From an uncultured Lachnospiraceae bacterium (GTDB taxonomy: Bacteria > Bacillota > Clostridia > Lachnospirales > Lachnospiraceae), in NCBI GenBank assembly GCA_949948715.1, contig CATLGW010000006.1, positions 1-64,000 of the forward strand: a stretch of DNA of 64,000 nt, read 5' to 3'. Positions 8,907 through 17,501 of the stretch are shown here, piece by piece. The stretch's first letter is position 1. Every line of letters begins with the position of its first letter. A model generated the notes under the pieces. The model had not been told where the DNA came from and did no database searches. It worked only from the letters and a program-made list of their open reading frames with translations. The translations under genes and the position numbers were made by a program.

Positions 8907-9314
8907 ATGCGGGAGCTTATGGCAAAATATAAAAATATTATATTCTATCTCATTTTTGGCGTGGGGACCACCGTGGTAAATATAGCTACATATGCGGTAT
9001 GTGCGGAAATGCTGTACTTCTCAACGGTCACCTCCAACATTATCGCATGGATTTTGGCGGTATTGTTTGCCTATGTCACCAACAAAATATGGGTTTTTGA
9101 GAGCAAATGCACAGAGGCGAAAGCCGTTGTGAGGGAGCTCGTAAAGTTTTTCGGCTGCAGGCTTTTGACGGGGATTGTGGACCTGATTATTATGTATGTA
9201 TTTGTGGATATTTTCTCCTTCCATGGGATTTTGATGAAGGTGTTGTCCAATATTCTTGTGATTGTATTAAACTATGTTGCCAGCAAGCTGTTTATTTTTA
9301 AAAAATCAGAATAA
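8907..9314 (+). CDS. GtrA family membrane protein
   Basis: 135 residues with four hydrophobic helices (roughly 11-30, 35-60, 75-95, 105-130). Family traits include FGVGTTVVNIATY near the start and AYVTNKIWVF with NYVASKLFIFK near the end. GtrA proteins are thought to flip polyprenyl-phosphate-linked sugars. The gene follows the GT2 gene by 17 nt and has its own GAGGT site. The pairing supports a GtrA/GtrB-type surface glycosylation route; the third component, a GT-C transferase, could be one of the 599-residue proteins upstream. Confidence 0.9.
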   Translation: MRELMAKYKNIIFYLIFGVGTTVVNIATYAVCAEMLYFSTVTSNIIAWILAVLFAYVTNKIWVFESKCTEAKAVVRELVKFFGCRLLTGIVDLIIMYVFVDIFSFHGILMKVLSNILVIVLNYVASKLFIFKKSE

Positions 9315-9372
9315 ATTTTTCAGCGGATCTAAAAACTGGGAAGGGAGAGGGATCCTCTTTGTGGTGTATGGC

Positions 9373-10314
9373 ATGAAAAAAGCTTTGATAATCGGTGCGG
9401 CAGGTTTTGTCGGAAATTATTTGATCGACCATTTGGCGGTGGATTGCGGTATGGAGGTTTATGCCACGAAGCTGCCCCATGAGGAATTAGGGAATCAAAA
9501 CGCCAGAATATATGATTTGGACATTTTGCAGAAGCAGAATATCATTGATATTCTGTTTGAAATCCGCCCGGAATATATTTTCCATCTGGCGGCTCAGAGC
9601 TCCGTGGGCGTGGCGTGGAAGAATCCGGCTCTGACAATAGACGTAAATATAAAGGGCAGCGTCAACGTGATGGACGCGGTAAGGGAGCTGTTCTATAAGC
9701 CAAGGCTCCTCCTGATCGGTTCGGGCGAGGAATACGGCCATATAAAGGATGGGGAAACTCCCATCTCAGAGGAAAACAGTCTGCGTCCGGGAAATATCTA
9801 TGCGGCCACCAAGGTATGCCAGAATATGATCGGCAGCATTTATGCCAGGGCCTATGACATGGAGGTAATGATGGTCAGGGCCTTCAACCATATCGGGCCG
9901 GGTCAGGCGCCCATCTTTGTGGTCTCGGATTTCTGCAAACAGGTGGTGGAGATCGAAAAGGGCATACGGGAACCGGTTATGTATGTGGGGAACCTGAAAG
10001 CCATGCGGGACTTTACCGACGTGAGGGACGTGGTGAGAGCTTATGGGCTCCTGATCGAAAAGGGGTCAGCCGGAGAAACCTATAATGTGGGCTGCGGCAA
10101 AGCCCTTGCAATACAGGCAATCTTGGACTTGATCATTTCCAAATCAAAGGCGCAGATCAAAGTGGAAATCGATCCCAATAAAATACGGCCGGTGGATGTG
10201 CCAATCATAGAGGCGGATATCATAAAGATCAGGGACGCCGTACATTGGGAACCCATTATACCTTTGGAGCAGACGATACAGGAAACCCTGGACTACTGGC
10301 GTGACAGGGTATAG
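9373..10314 (+). CDS. rmd: GDP-6-deoxy-D-mannose reductase (GDP-D-rhamnose synthesis)
   Basis: Extended SDR that reduces GDP-4-keto-6-deoxymannose, the Gmd product, to GDP-D-rhamnose. IIGAAGFVGNYL binds the nucleotide; HLAAQSSVGVAWKNP, SGEEYG, YAATKVCQN and VRAFNHIGPGQ match Rmd proteins. The frame runs back to 9274 into the GtrA gene, but the homologous part begins at MKKALIIG. GTG 9361 has a better placed GGGAGAGG and is an alternative start. It shares the Gmd intermediate with fcl downstream, so the locus can branch to both D-rhamnose and L-fucose. Confidence 0.88.
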   Translation: MKKALIIGAAGFVGNYLIDHLAVDCGMEVYATKLPHEELGNQNARIYDLDILQKQNIIDILFEIRPEYIFHLAAQSSVGVAWKNPALTIDVNIKGSVNVMDAVRELFYKPRLLLIGSGEEYGHIKDGETPISEENSLRPGNIYAATKVCQNMIGSIYARAYDMEVMMVRAFNHIGPGQAPIFVVSDFCKQVVEIEKGIREPVMYVGNLKAMRDFTDVRDVVRAYGLLIEKGSAGETYNVGCGKALAIQAILDLIISKSKAQIKVEIDPNKIRPVDVPIIEADIIKIRDAVHWEPIIPLEQTIQETLDYWRDRV

Positions 10315-10326
10315 AAGGAGAATGGC

Positions 10327-11211
10327 ATGAGCAAGGTGAATACTTTTTTTTCGGTGGAAGGAATTACGGACTCGGACAGGATTATCCATACTCCCAGCAG
10401 CGCCGTGAAGGAAAATCTGCTGTATGTTCAGGAGGTAGGGAAATTAAAAAGCCTAAAATCCCATAAGAGCGAGAGGGAAAATCTCGCCTCCTATCTCTTT
10501 ATCTGTGTGCTGGAGGGCCAGGGCACGGTAAAGGTTCGGGAAAAGCAGTATGATATGAGACAGGGCGACTGCATTTTCATCAACTGCAGAGAGCATTACG
10601 AGCACCAGAGCAGCGAGACGGAACCGTGGAAGCTGGCATGGGTACATTACAACGGCGCCTCCGCCATGTTTTACTATTCCCTGTTTTTGGAAAACAACCA
10701 TGGGGGCAATAAGTTTACGCCCGTGGATGTCAGGAAATTCGAGGAAATGATAGACAAACTGATGAAGCTGCAGGCAGAAAAGGAATTGCTGGCGGAACTG
10801 GAAAGCAATAAGGCGCTGGTGGAGCTTCAAAATGAGATGATCGCGTGTGTGGTGCAGCAAAAGAGGGACAATGAAAAACACGACGTCAATCTGAATGAAA
10901 TAAGAGAATATCTGAACGAGCACTATCACGATGAGGATGTGGCGGCGTATCTTACCAAGCTGACGGGAAAAGGGGAGGAAGAGCTGAATCAAATTTTTAA
11001 AAAGGCCTACGGAATCGACCTGTACGATTATGTATTGAACAGGAGATTTAACGTGGCGAAGGAAATGCTGCGCTTTACGATCAAGCCCGTCCGGGAAATT
11101 ATCGAGGAGTCCGGCATCAGGAACAATGACCTGTTTCGCAGACTGTTTGCGGACAGCGAGGGAATGACCGCGGAGGAGTATCGCATGAAGTGGGCCCAAT
11201 GGGTAAAGTAG
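10327..11211 (+). CDS. AraC family transcriptional regulator
   Basis: 294 residues. The N-terminal half is an AraC-type cupin sensor (VLEGQGTVKVREKQYDMRQGDCIFI). The C-terminal third has the two helix-turn-helix units (roughly residues 190-290), ending in ESGIRNNDLFRRLFADSEGMTAEEYR, the usual second HTH pattern. It sits inside the sugar-nucleotide locus, 12 nt after rmd, just ahead of the gmd promoter, and is the likely local regulator. The first HTH is less canonical (YLTKLTGKGEEELNQIFKKAYG). The ligand is unknown. Confidence 0.85.
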   Translation: MSKVNTFFSVEGITDSDRIIHTPSSAVKENLLYVQEVGKLKSLKSHKSERENLASYLFICVLEGQGTVKVREKQYDMRQGDCIFINCREHYEHQSSETEPWKLAWVHYNGASAMFYYSLFLENNHGGNKFTPVDVRKFEEMIDKLMKLQAEKELLAELESNKALVELQNEMIACVVQQKRDNEKHDVNLNEIREYLNEHYHDEDVAAYLTKLTGKGEEELNQIFKKAYGIDLYDYVLNRRFNVAKEMLRFTIKPVREIIEESGIRNNDLFRRLFADSEGMTAEEYRMKWAQWVK

Positions 11212-11237
11212 GGCGGATTGTGATAGGATTTTGAAGA

Positions 11238-11267
11238 TAGACACATTTGTATATTATATGTTATAAT
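11238..11267 (+). promoter_or_regulatory. gmd promoter
   Basis: TAGACA, an 18-nt spacer and TATAAT lie about 40 nt before the gmd start, directly after the AraC gene, giving gmd and the genes behind it their own start. Confidence 0.6.
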
Positions 11268-11308
11268 GAATGAAATTTATGGTAAAGAACAGAAAGTGGA
11301 GGGAGAAA

Positions 11309-12358
11309 ATGAAGAAAGCATTGATTACAGGTATTACAGGTCAGGATGGGTCCTATTTGGCCGAGTTCCTCTTGGAAAAGGGATACGAGGTGCACGGAAT
11401 AACCAGAAGGGCGTCCATCTCCAATACGGCGCGCATCGACCATTTAATTGCAAAAAACGCCATTGTCCTGCATGACGGCGATCTGTCCGACACATCTTCC
11501 ATCACAAATATTGTGGCCTCTGTGCAGCCGGACGAAATTTATAATCTGGCGGCCCAGTCCCATGTGCAGGTATCCTTTGACGTGCCGGAGTATTCGGGCG
11601 ATGTGGATGCCATTGGCGTGTTAAGGATTTTGGAGGCTGTCAGAATTCTCGGCCTTGCAAAGAAGACAAAGATATACCAGGCCTCCACGTCTGAGCTTTA
11701 CGGAAAGGTGGAGGAGGTGCCCCAGAGGGAGACGACCCCCTTCCATCCCTACAGCCCTTATGCGGTTGCAAAGCAGTATGGTTTTTGGATTATAAAGGAA
11801 TACCGGGAGGCCTACGGTATGTTTGCGGTAAACGGTATCCTGTTCAACCATGAGTCCGAGAGAAGGGGAGAGAACTTCGTGACCAGAAAGATTACCCTTG
11901 CCGCCGGAAGAATTGCGGAGGGACTGCAGGATCATCTGGAGCTTGGCAATATGGATTCCCTGCGTGACTGGGGATATGCAAAGGACTATGTGGAGTGTAT
12001 GTGGATGATCCTCCAGCATGATACCCCCGAGGATTTTGTGATAGCAACGGGTGAGCAGCATACCGTCAGAGATTTCACGGAGAAGGCCTTTAAGGCAAAC
12101 GGAATGGAAATCAGATGGGAAGGCGAAGGAGTCGACGAGAAGGGCTATGACAAGGCCACTGGAAAACTGTTGGTGAGTGTAAATCCTGCCTGGTTCCGGC
12201 CTACGGATGTGGACAATCTGTGGGGAGATCCCACAAAGGCCAAGACGGTATTGGGCTGGAATCCCCAGAAGACAAGCTATGAGGAGCTGGTGACTATTAT
12301 GGCGGAGCATGACCGCGCTCTCGCTAAGAAGGAAGCGGCTCTGAAGGCGGCAGAATAA
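11309..12358 (+). CDS. gmd: GDP-mannose 4,6-dehydratase
   Basis: Makes GDP-4-keto-6-deoxy-D-mannose, common precursor of GDP-D-rhamnose and GDP-L-fucose. The hallmark start [55 protein letters not shown] and PYSPYAVAK are all present. [17 protein letters not shown] and [13 protein letters not shown] complete the family pattern. ATG 11309 is chosen over 11270 because GGAGGGA precedes it and the protein then begins at the conserved motif; about 349 residues, as expected. Feeds rmd upstream and fcl directly downstream. Confidence 0.96.
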   Translation: MKKALITGITGQDGSYLAEFLLEKGYEVHGITRRASISNTARIDHLIAKNAIVLHDGDLSDTSSITNIVASVQPDEIYNLAAQSHVQVSFDVPEYSGDVDAIGVLRILEAVRILGLAKKTKIYQASTSELYGKVEEVPQRETTPFHPYSPYAVAKQYGFWIIKEYREAYGMFAVNGILFNHESERRGENFVTRKITLAAGRIAEGLQDHLELGNMDSLRDWGYAKDYVECMWMILQHDTPEDFVIATGEQHTVRDFTEKAFKANGMEIRWEGEGVDEKGYDKATGKLLVSVNPAWFRPTDVDNLWGDPTKAKTVLGWNPQKTSYEELVTIMAEHDRALAKKEAALKAAE

Positions 12359-12385
12359 ACGTGAGGAAAGAAGAAGGTAGAGGCC

Positions 12386-13330
12386 ATGATAGAGAAGGAT
12401 GCTAAGATATATGTGGCGGGACACCGTGGAATGGTCGGCTCTGCCATTGTCCGCAGACTGGAAAGGGAGGGCTGCCGCAATATCATAACAAGAACCCACC
12501 GGGAGTTAAATCTTTGCAGACAGCGGGAGGTGGAACAGTTTTTTGAGGAGGAAAAGCCGGACTATGTGTTTTTAGCCGCGGCAAAGGTCGGCGGCATTGT
12601 GGCCAATTCGGAGGCCCTTGCGGATTTTATGTATGAGAACATGGTCATGGAGATGAATGTAATCCATTCCGCATGGCAGAATCATTGCAGGAAGCTTTTA
12701 TTTCTGGGCTCCTCCTGTATCTATCCCCGTTTGGCGCCCCAGCCGATGAAGGAGGCGTGTCTGCTTACCTCGGAGCTTGAGAAGACCAACGAGGCCTATG
12801 CCCTCGCCAAAATTTCGGGTCTGAAGTATTGTGAGTTTCTGAACCGTCAGTACGGCACGGATTATATTTCCGCCATGCCTACGAACCTGTACGGACCCAA
12901 TGACAATTATCACCCCACCCACAGCCATGTGCTGCCTGCGCTGATCAGGAAGTTTCACGAGGCAAAGGAGGCCGGGGCAGGGGAAGTGGTTTGCTGGGGC
13001 ACCGGCACCCCCCTGCGGGAGTTTTTATATGTGGACGACCTGGCTGACGCCTGTGTATTTCTGATGAACACGTATTCCGGAGACGAAACCGTAAATGTGG
13101 GCACGGGGAAGGAATTGACCATTAGGGAGCTGGCGGAGCTGGTTGCCCGAGTCGTTGGATTTGAGGGAGAGATCAAGTGGGATTCCTCTAAGCCTGACGG
13201 CACCCCCAGAAAGCTGTTGGATGTTACGAAATTGGAAGGCCTTGGCTGGAAGTATAAGGTGGAGCTTGAGGAAGGGATTCGGCTGTCCTATGAAGACTTT
13301 TTGAACAATCCCATGAGAGCGGAACGGTAA
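12386..13330 (+). CDS. fcl: GDP-L-fucose synthase
   Basis: Epimerase/reductase that converts GDP-4-keto-6-deoxymannose to GDP-L-fucose. Visible are [47 protein letters not shown] and [15 protein letters not shown] (catalytic Tyr/Lys), then [18 protein letters not shown], which is highly typical. 314 residues, normal length. AGAGG precedes the ATG; 27 nt separate it from gmd. Fucose is common on gut bacterial surfaces and can mimic host glycans; that role is inference. Confidence 0.95.
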   Translation: MIEKDAKIYVAGHRGMVGSAIVRRLEREGCRNIITRTHRELNLCRQREVEQFFEEEKPDYVFLAAAKVGGIVANSEALADFMYENMVMEMNVIHSAWQNHCRKLLFLGSSCIYPRLAPQPMKEACLLTSELEKTNEAYALAKISGLKYCEFLNRQYGTDYISAMPTNLYGPNDNYHPTHSHVLPALIRKFHEAKEAGAGEVVCWGTGTPLREFLYVDDLADACVFLMNTYSGDETVNVGTGKELTIRELAELVARVVGFEGEIKWDSSKPDGTPRKLLDVTKLEGLGWKYKVELEEGIRLSYEDFLNNPMRAER

Positions 13331-13413
13331 TACGGGAGGGAGGCTGCGCATCCTGGTTTTACCGGATAAAGTGCTGTGGGATACCTGCGCGGTAAATATT
13401 TTCATAGTAAAAG

Positions 13414-13454
13414 CAAACGCCACCAAGAGTTTCCGCAACTTTTGGTGGTGTTTG
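13414..13454 (+). other. 18-bp leader hairpin ahead of the manC-manA fusion
   Basis: The arms 13414-13431 and 13437-13454 pair over 18 positions around a 5-nt loop. The two non-Watson-Crick positions are both G-U in the plus-strand RNA, which favours a plus transcript. The 3' arm ends 16 nt before the ATG, just ahead of an AAAAAGG ribosome site. It is not followed by a U tract on the plus strand, so it is not a normal terminator for this direction. Confidence 0.6.
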
Positions 13455-13470
13455 AAAAAGGCAGAAAAGT

Positions 13471-15819
13471 ATGAAGTGTATTATTTTAGCGGGAGGCAAG
13501 GGAGACAGGCTTTGGCCTCTGTCACGTAAAAATTACCCCAAGCAGTTTATTCAGATCCAGGGCGACCACTCTATTTTCCAGGAGACCATAGCCAGGAATG
13601 TCCCGTACTGTGACGAGTTTATCATTGTGACAAACAGGGACTATCGGTTTATAGTTGAAAACCAGATCAGTGCGTTTCAGGGGCTGGTGCACCGGTATAT
13701 CTATGAGGGAGTGGGCAGGAAGACCACGGCGGCTATTGCGCTGGCAACCCTGAATATGCCGCTTTCGGAGATTGTATTGGTGGTTCCCGCGGACCAGGTT
13801 GTGTCCGGGAACGAATACAAGGATGACCTGATGCATGCCAGAGAGCTTTGCATGGAGGGAAAGCTGGTAACCTTCGGTATGCCTATCGCAGCGCCGGAGG
13901 AGAGGTTTGGATATATTCGTTATCAGGGCGAGGATGTGCTGAAATTTGCGGAAAAGCCTGACCGAAAGGCGGCTGTGGAATATCTGCAGTCCGGGGAATA
14001 CCTGATTAACAGCGGCATGTTCGTGTTCCGGATAGGCGATTTCCTGCGGGAGCTGCAGCAGCACTCCGCGGATTTATATCAGGCCTGCAGACAGGCGTAC
14101 CGTATGCGCCAGATCGAGAGCAACGGCTACACCTTTGTGCCTGAGGTGATGAGGAGCATTCCTGCCGTTGCCATAGAGAAGGCCGTGTTTGAAAAGACGC
14201 GGAACACAAAGGTGGTGCACGCCTCCTTTGGCTGGAAGGATATCGGGAGCCTGGAGGATTTAAAGGCCACGGAGCTGAAGACCGCCATAGACGGCCAGCA
14301 GATACAATATGAGTGTGAGGACACGGATATTATCAATCAATGCCCCAGGCGTGTGGTGGTGGCAAACGGTCTGAAAAATACGGTGATCGTCAACACCAAG
14401 GATGTGGTCTATATCGGAAAAAAGGGCGGTTCCAATCAGCTCAAGCAGATTATTGAAGAAAACCCCCAGGTGTCGTCCTTTGTGGAGAGCGGGAGGATTA
14501 TGTACAGACAATGGGGAAGCTACGAGCTTTTGGTGGACACGCCCCATTACCGTGTGAAAAAGGTCATTATCAACCGGGGGAGGACCATTTATGCCCACAA
14601 GCATCTTTACCGCAGCGAGCATTGGTCCGTGGTGTCGGGAAGCGCGCTGATCGAGCTGAACGGTCAAACCAGGCATTATGCCGTCAACGACGTGGTGATT
14701 GTTACGCCGGGCATGGTGCATCAGGTGTCCAATGGGGGCAGCGATAATCTGGTTATCATAGAAGTGTCCGTGGGGGAGAACGTGACGGAGGAGGATAAGG
14801 TATCCGAGAGCAGCGCAGATATTACGGAAGAACAGCTTGGGATTGCGGCGGAGGCTTTTGTAAAGCTGCAGCCCGCTTTCAAGGATTATCTGTGGGGCGG
14901 CACGAAGCTCAAAGAGGTCTATCATAAGCGGTGCGACTATGATATTGTGGCGGAGAGCTGGGAGCTGTCCGCCCATGAGGCGGGACAGAGCATCGTTGCC
15001 ACGGGAAGGCACAGGGGAATGACCTTTGCGGAATATCTGGAGGTCATCGGTAAGACAAACTGGGGATGGAAATGCAGGCCCCTGGACGCCTTTCCCATAC
15101 TGATAAAATTTATCGACGCCAAGAGCTCTCTTTCCGTACAGGTGCACCCGGATGACGATTATGCCCTTACTGTGGAAAACCAGTATGGCAAAAATGAGAT
15201 GTGGTATATAATCGACTGCGAACCCGGGGCATATCTTTACTGCGGATTTAACCGACAGGTGAGCAGGGAGGAAGTTGCGGAAAGGCTTCGGAATAACACG
15301 ATCACAGAGGTGCTGAACAAGGTGGAGGTGCACAGGGGGGAGGCTTACTTTATCCCCGCGGGCACGGTACATGCCATAGGCGCGGGAAGCTTGATCTGTG
15401 AGATACAGCAGAGCTCGAACTGCACCTATCGTTTATATGACTACTGCCGGCGGGATAAATTCGGCAACCTCCGGGAGCTTCATATCCACAGAGCGCTGGA
15501 CGTTCTTAGATTCGACCGGTATGAGCCTCAGAAGCTGGAAGACACTGTTGAGAGCGGACCGGGCTTTGAGAAGCACACGATCAGCAGATGTAAATATTTT
15601 GAATGTGTACAGTATCAGGTGGACGGGGAGCTGGAGCTGCCCGCGGTGGAGGAGTCCTTCACGTCCCTTGTCTGCATCCGGGGGGAGGGAAGTCTGTGCC
15701 TTGCCAGGGACAGGGATACCCGGATGGGATTTGTTGCGGGTGACAGTATATTTATGCCGAAATCTACAGACATCTATTTGGCCCGGGGAAAGTGTGAGTT
15801 TATAATAACGAGGGTATAG
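13471..15819 (+). CDS. Mannose-1-phosphate guanylyltransferase / mannose-6-phosphate isomerase triple-domain fusion
   Basis: 782 residues in three parts. Residues 1 to about 280 form a ManC guanylyltransferase (LAGGKGDRLWPLSR, where the usual Thr is Asp; PKQF; FAEKPDR; INSGMFVF). Residues about 335-445 are the cupin PMI domain of type II ManC (RQWGSYELL, YRSEHWSVVSG). From about 465 comes a type I ManA (PAFKDYLWGGTKL, VQVHPDDDYAL, KNEMWYII, IPAGTVHAIG). It would take fructose-6-phosphate to mannose-6-phosphate and mannose-1-phosphate to GDP-mannose, but lacks the phosphomannomutase between. Carrying two unrelated isomerase folds is unusual. A second ManC follows. It supplies GDP-mannose to gmd. 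Confidence 0.9.
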   Translation: MKCIILAGGKGDRLWPLSRKNYPKQFIQIQGDHSIFQETIARNVPYCDEFIIVTNRDYRFIVENQISAFQGLVHRYIYEGVGRKTTAAIALATLNMPLSEIVLVVPADQVVSGNEYKDDLMHARELCMEGKLVTFGMPIAAPEERFGYIRYQGEDVLKFAEKPDRKAAVEYLQSGEYLINSGMFVFRIGDFLRELQQHSADLYQACRQAYRMRQIESNGYTFVPEVMRSIPAVAIEKAVFEKTRNTKVVHASFGWKDIGSLEDLKATELKTAIDGQQIQYECEDTDIINQCPRRVVVANGLKNTVIVNTKDVVYIGKKGGSNQLKQIIEENPQVSSFVESGRIMYRQWGSYELLVDTPHYRVKKVIINRGRTIYAHKHLYRSEHWSVVSGSALIELNGQTRHYAVNDVVIVTPGMVHQVSNGGSDNLVIIEVSVGENVTEEDKVSESSADITEEQLGIAAEAFVKLQPAFKDYLWGGTKLKEVYHKRCDYDIVAESWELSAHEAGQSIVATGRHRGMTFAEYLEVIGKTNWGWKCRPLDAFPILIKFIDAKSSLSVQVHPDDDYALTVENQYGKNEMWYIIDCEPGAYLYCGFNRQVSREEVAERLRNNTITEVLNKVEVHRGEAYFIPAGTVHAIGAGSLICEIQQSSNCTYRLYDYCRRDKFGNLRELHIHRALDVLRFDRYEPQKLEDTVESGPGFEKHTISRCKYFECVQYQVDGELELPAVEESFTSLVCIRGEGSLCLARDRDTRMGFVAGDSIFMPKSTDIYLARGKCEFIITRV

Positions 15820-15881
15820 GGACGGGGGACGGACCCCTGGCCCATACGGTACAGCGATAAAAAGCGGAAAGGAAAGGGAGC

Positions 15882-16955
15882 ATGAAAGTAACGGCATTGA
15901 TTATGGCAGGAGGCAAGGGGGAAAGGTTCTGGCCCAGGAGCAGGGTGAATTGTCCGAAGCAATTTATTGATGTTTCCGGATGCGGAAGAACGATGATTCA
16001 ATTGACGGTGGATCGCATTCTTCCCATGGTGGCCCTTGAGGATGTCTATGTGGCCACCAATGAGCGCTATCGAGAGTTGGTAAAGGAGCAGCTTCCCGGG
16101 ATCCCCGAGGAAAACATATTGTGTGAACCGGTGGGCAGAAACACGGCGCCCTGTATCGGCCTGGGCGCGGTTCATATGCTGAAGAAAAATGAGGATGCGG
16201 TCATGCTGGTCCTGGCATCGGATCATCTGATCAAATATGAGGACATTTTCAGGGAGGTTTTGCGGGATGCGGTGAGGATTGCGGAGGAGGGCAGCAATAT
16301 TGTGACCATCGGCATTACCCCTGACTGTCCGGAGACAGGCTACGGCTATATCAAGAAGGACAGCGGTGCGGTTAAGGGAAAGGCAAGCGCCGTGGAGCGT
16401 TTTGTGGAAAAGCCGGACCGGGACACCGCCATGGAATATCTGCGCAGCGGAGAATATTTCTGGAACAGCGGTATGTTTGTGTGGAAGGCGTCCACCGTTA
16501 TGTCCTCCATGCAAAAGTATATGCCGGATATCCACGAGAGGCTGATGACAATTGGCCACAGCATCGGGACCCCTGAGGAAGGGCGCGTTCTTTGCGAAGA
16601 ATTTACGGCCATGCGTTCCGAATCCGTGGATTACGGAATCATGGAGAAGGCAGAGGACATTTATGTGATTCCGGGGCAGTTCGGATGGGACGACGTGGGC
16701 TCCTGGCTGGCGGTGGAGCGCATCAAGGGAAGCGACGATGACAACAATACGATATCGGGAAATGCGGTCACCGTGAATGTCAAAAACTGCATCATAGAAG
16801 CGAAGGACAAGCTGATTGCGGCGGTAGGGCTGGAGGGTATCGTGGTGGTGGATACGGACGATGTGACCCTCATCGGCGATAAGATTCACATGGGCGAGAT
16901 CAAGCAGATTCTGGGAAGGCTCCAGGAGCGTGAGGACGGACAGAGATATTTGTAG
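15882..16955 (+). CDS. manC: Mannose-1-phosphate guanylyltransferase (single domain)
   Basis: 357 residues, the short ManC form without a cupin tail. MAGGKGERFWPRSR is the GTP-binding signature, followed by PKQFIDVSG, CEPVGRNTAPCIGLGA, LASDHLI and FVEKPDRDTA. WNSGMFVWK and GQFGWDDVGSW are typical. It lies 62 nt after the fusion gene, with GGAAAGG-type ribosome sites. It duplicates the activity of the fusion's first domain; the two are only distantly alike, so it is not a recent copy. The last gene of the sugar-nucleotide locus. Confidence 0.93.
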   Translation: MKVTALIMAGGKGERFWPRSRVNCPKQFIDVSGCGRTMIQLTVDRILPMVALEDVYVATNERYRELVKEQLPGIPEENILCEPVGRNTAPCIGLGAVHMLKKNEDAVMLVLASDHLIKYEDIFREVLRDAVRIAEEGSNIVTIGITPDCPETGYGYIKKDSGAVKGKASAVERFVEKPDRDTAMEYLRSGEYFWNSGMFVWKASTVMSSMQKYMPDIHERLMTIGHSIGTPEEGRVLCEEFTAMRSESVDYGIMEKAEDIYVIPGQFGWDDVGSWLAVERIKGSDDDNNTISGNAVTVNVKNCIIEAKDKLIAAVGLEGIVVVDTDDVTLIGDKIHMGEIKQILGRLQEREDGQRYL

Positions 16956-17017
16956 GGACGCGTATGCTTTGACTATGCGGGCTGCGGATCCCAGAGCGGC
17001 GGGAGAGTTGAGGAAAG

Positions 17018-17485
17018 GTGAAAAGAAAGAGGATTTATTCACAAACAGGTAATTCCTGCGAGGAGGAATCGTCTTACAATTCAGAGGAAGATCTGAATAC
17101 GGAGGACGAGGAGGAACACAGGGTGTTGGGGGAGAGGTTACTGCTCTTGCGGGAGAACAAGGAGATATACCAGAAGGAGGTGGCGGCATACCTGAAGGTG
17201 TCTATCGGCACCATATCGAACTATGAGAAGGGCGTACATGACCCGGATTTGAAGACCCTTTGTAAGTTGGCTGATTTTTATGATGTATCCACAGATTATC
17301 TGCTGGGCAGAACGCCCATTCCCGACCCGGCTCCTGCTGCGGCCACGGGGCCCACGGAGGAGATGGACCGGATGATCTTAAGTATGCTCAAGCTTCCGCC
17401 ACAGGAGCAGGAGGTGATGAGATTGTTTGAGGGATTTGTGCGCAGACATAAGCTGCAGGCGAAAGGCGGCAGCGGAAAGACTTGA
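17018..17485 (+). CDS. XRE family transcriptional regulator
   Basis: 155 residues. A very acidic N-terminus (residues 15-34) precedes an XRE helix-turn-helix at about 36-95 (ERLLLLRENKEIYQKEVAAY, then SIGTISNYEKGVHDPDLKTL, DVSTDYLLGR). The C-terminal tail resembles the dimerization region of many Firmicutes XRE proteins. The start is a GTG with AGGA very close; a GTG at 17123 with GGAGGAACACAGG upstream would start directly at the HTH and is a real alternative. A 16-nt gap leads to the next gene, so both are probably co-transcribed. Confidence 0.8.
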   Translation: MKRKRIYSQTGNSCEEESSYNSEEDLNTEDEEEHRVLGERLLLLRENKEIYQKEVAAYLKVSIGTISNYEKGVHDPDLKTLCKLADFYDVSTDYLLGRTPIPDPAPAAATGPTEEMDRMILSMLKLPPQEQEVMRLFEGFVRRHKLQAKGGSGKT

Positions 17486-17501
17486 CAGGGAGGTACATAA
17501 G

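Noticed and set aside
15774..17189. Long minus-strand ORF of 471 codons opposite manC
   Set aside because: It mirrors a clear ManC on the other strand, has Pro/His/Arg-rich composition and no ribosome site.
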